Assembly (NCBI GenBank): GCA_026712715.1
Contig: JAPOPW010000060.1
Coordinates: forward strand, 57,480-121,479
From: Immundisolibacterales bacterium
Lineage (GTDB): Bacteria > Pseudomonadota > Gammaproteobacteria > HK1
DNA length: 64,000 bases
Reading direction: 5' to 3'
Each line of letters starts with the position of its first letter. Position 1 is the stretch's first letter. A program made the translations under genes and the position numbers. The notes below the pieces were generated by a model. That model was not told the DNA's origin and did not search any database. It saw only the letters and a list, made by a program, of their open reading frames with translations. Shown here piece after piece: positions 63,524 through 64,000 of this stretch.

Positions 63524-64000
63524 TCACGCTCGCCGGGACGCGAATTCCCGTCTGCCAATGGCGAGTAGATCGCGGTAACCCTCGTGAAGAGCCTGCGCGC
63601 GTCGTGCTGCGCCTTTGTTTGGTAGGTCGTCGTCGTACTTCGTTGGCAGAGAATCGAGCAACTGTTCGGAACGCTCCAGAAACTCGTCGGAGAGTACCAG
63701 CCAAGAAGCATCGAAAGCCGAACGGCAGTGCCGCCAAGCGTCGCGGGCAGCCCGCTCCTCTTCGGAACGTTCGGGAGATTCGAAATAGTCGTGCGGTCCG
63801 CGACCGTAGTCTCCGCTGTTGTAGCCTTCGTCCACTATCGAAGCCTTCTCCGACGCTTCCTTCAAGCGCGTGAGAATCGTCGTGTAACCTTCCCTCCGGG
63901 CGTCCCATACACGGTTGGAACGGGTGGCCCTCATGCTCATTCTGGCTACCGCGAGGGCGAGCAGCCCTGTGACGAGCGATCCGGCCAAAGCAGCGGCTAC
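63524..64000 (-). CDS. membrane-anchored unknown protein, 5' end cut by window
   Basis: The frame is open from the right edge and ends at 63524, giving at least 158 residues. The visible N-terminus is a transmembrane helix (AGSLVTGLLALAVARMSMRA), followed by a basic stretch and a soluble helical domain (REGYTTILTRLKEASEKASI, RHCRSAFDASWLVLSDEFLE). The layout, one TM and then a cytoplasmic helical domain, is common among unnamed small bacterial membrane proteins. No function can be given. It lies just past the integrase remnant, so it may belong to the mobile region or to the chromosome beyond. Confidence 0.6.
   Translation of the reverse strand, partial: VAAALAGSLVTGLLALAVARMSMRATRSNRVWDARREGYTTILTRLKEASEKASIVDEGYNSGDYGRGPHDYFESPERSEEERAARDAWRHCRSAFDASWLVLSDEFLERSEQLLDSLPTKYDDDLPNKGAARRAQALHEGYRDLLAIGRREFASRRA

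Noticed and set aside
63246..63908. 220-codon minus-strand frame near the right end
   Set aside because: Arg-rich and overlapping both the integrase tail and the membrane-protein frame, with no conserved pattern.

Overview
The window is GC-rich bacterial DNA, roughly two thirds GC judged by eye, and almost fully coding. The run pyrG-kdsA-eno-ftsB-ispD-ispF followed by truD is the classic gammaproteobacterial order, and an attenuated ilvL-ilvG-ilvM unit is also typical of that class. I cannot name the species.

Bases 1-8.6 kb hold amino-acid metabolism. These are a truncated leuD, leuC, ridA and an ilvL-ilvG-ilvM operon with a strong promoter, a 23-residue leader peptide rich in Leu/Val and a textbook terminator. 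Among them sit an exported MTA/SAH nucleosidase-like protein, a retropepsin-like protease, a homocysteine methyltransferase-family protein and a Nudix hydrolase. From 9.0 to 13.3 kb lies a two-gene RND efflux unit, followed by pepN and a VapC remnant.

From 16.4 to 22.0 kb a tightly coupled operon (most junctions are ATGA overlaps) makes CTP synthase, KDO8P synthase, enolase, FtsB, IspD and IspF. Its promoter places a run of C at the start of transcription, and that run forms the 5' arm of a hairpin covering the likely ribosome-binding site of pyrG. An HTTM-DCC membrane protein on the opposite strand separates ispF from truD. An Smr protein and an OLD-family ATPase/nuclease follow.

From 28.9 to 59.1 kb is a large, unusual tad (Flp pilus) locus in three blocks. 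The first (minus strand, 43.5-28.9 kb) runs TadE-like x2, Flp x2, TadZ, TadA, a TPR-TadB fusion, TadC, a di-haem cytochrome c peroxidase, an atypical histidine kinase and a Cache-domain sensor. The second (minus strand, 56.0-48.9 kb) encodes a TPR-secretin lipoprotein fusion, a subtilisin-like lipoprotein, a small lipoprotein and a second TadZ. The third (plus strand, 56.3-59.1 kb) encodes CpaA, CpaB and an unknown protein. Four tandem LysR paralogues and a third Flp pilin lie in the middle. The locus appears to build a surface pilus, with redox or signal input suggested by the peroxidase and sensor genes.

From 59.2 kb to the end is mobile-element debris. Two decayed tyrosine recombinase genes in direct orientation flank a compact, intact, clearly lower-GC three-gene operon (60.3-61.9 kb). 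It encodes two apparently C-tail-anchored membrane proteins and a small soluble protein of unknown function. This is the best candidate here for an undescribed system. A truncated membrane-protein gene ends the window.
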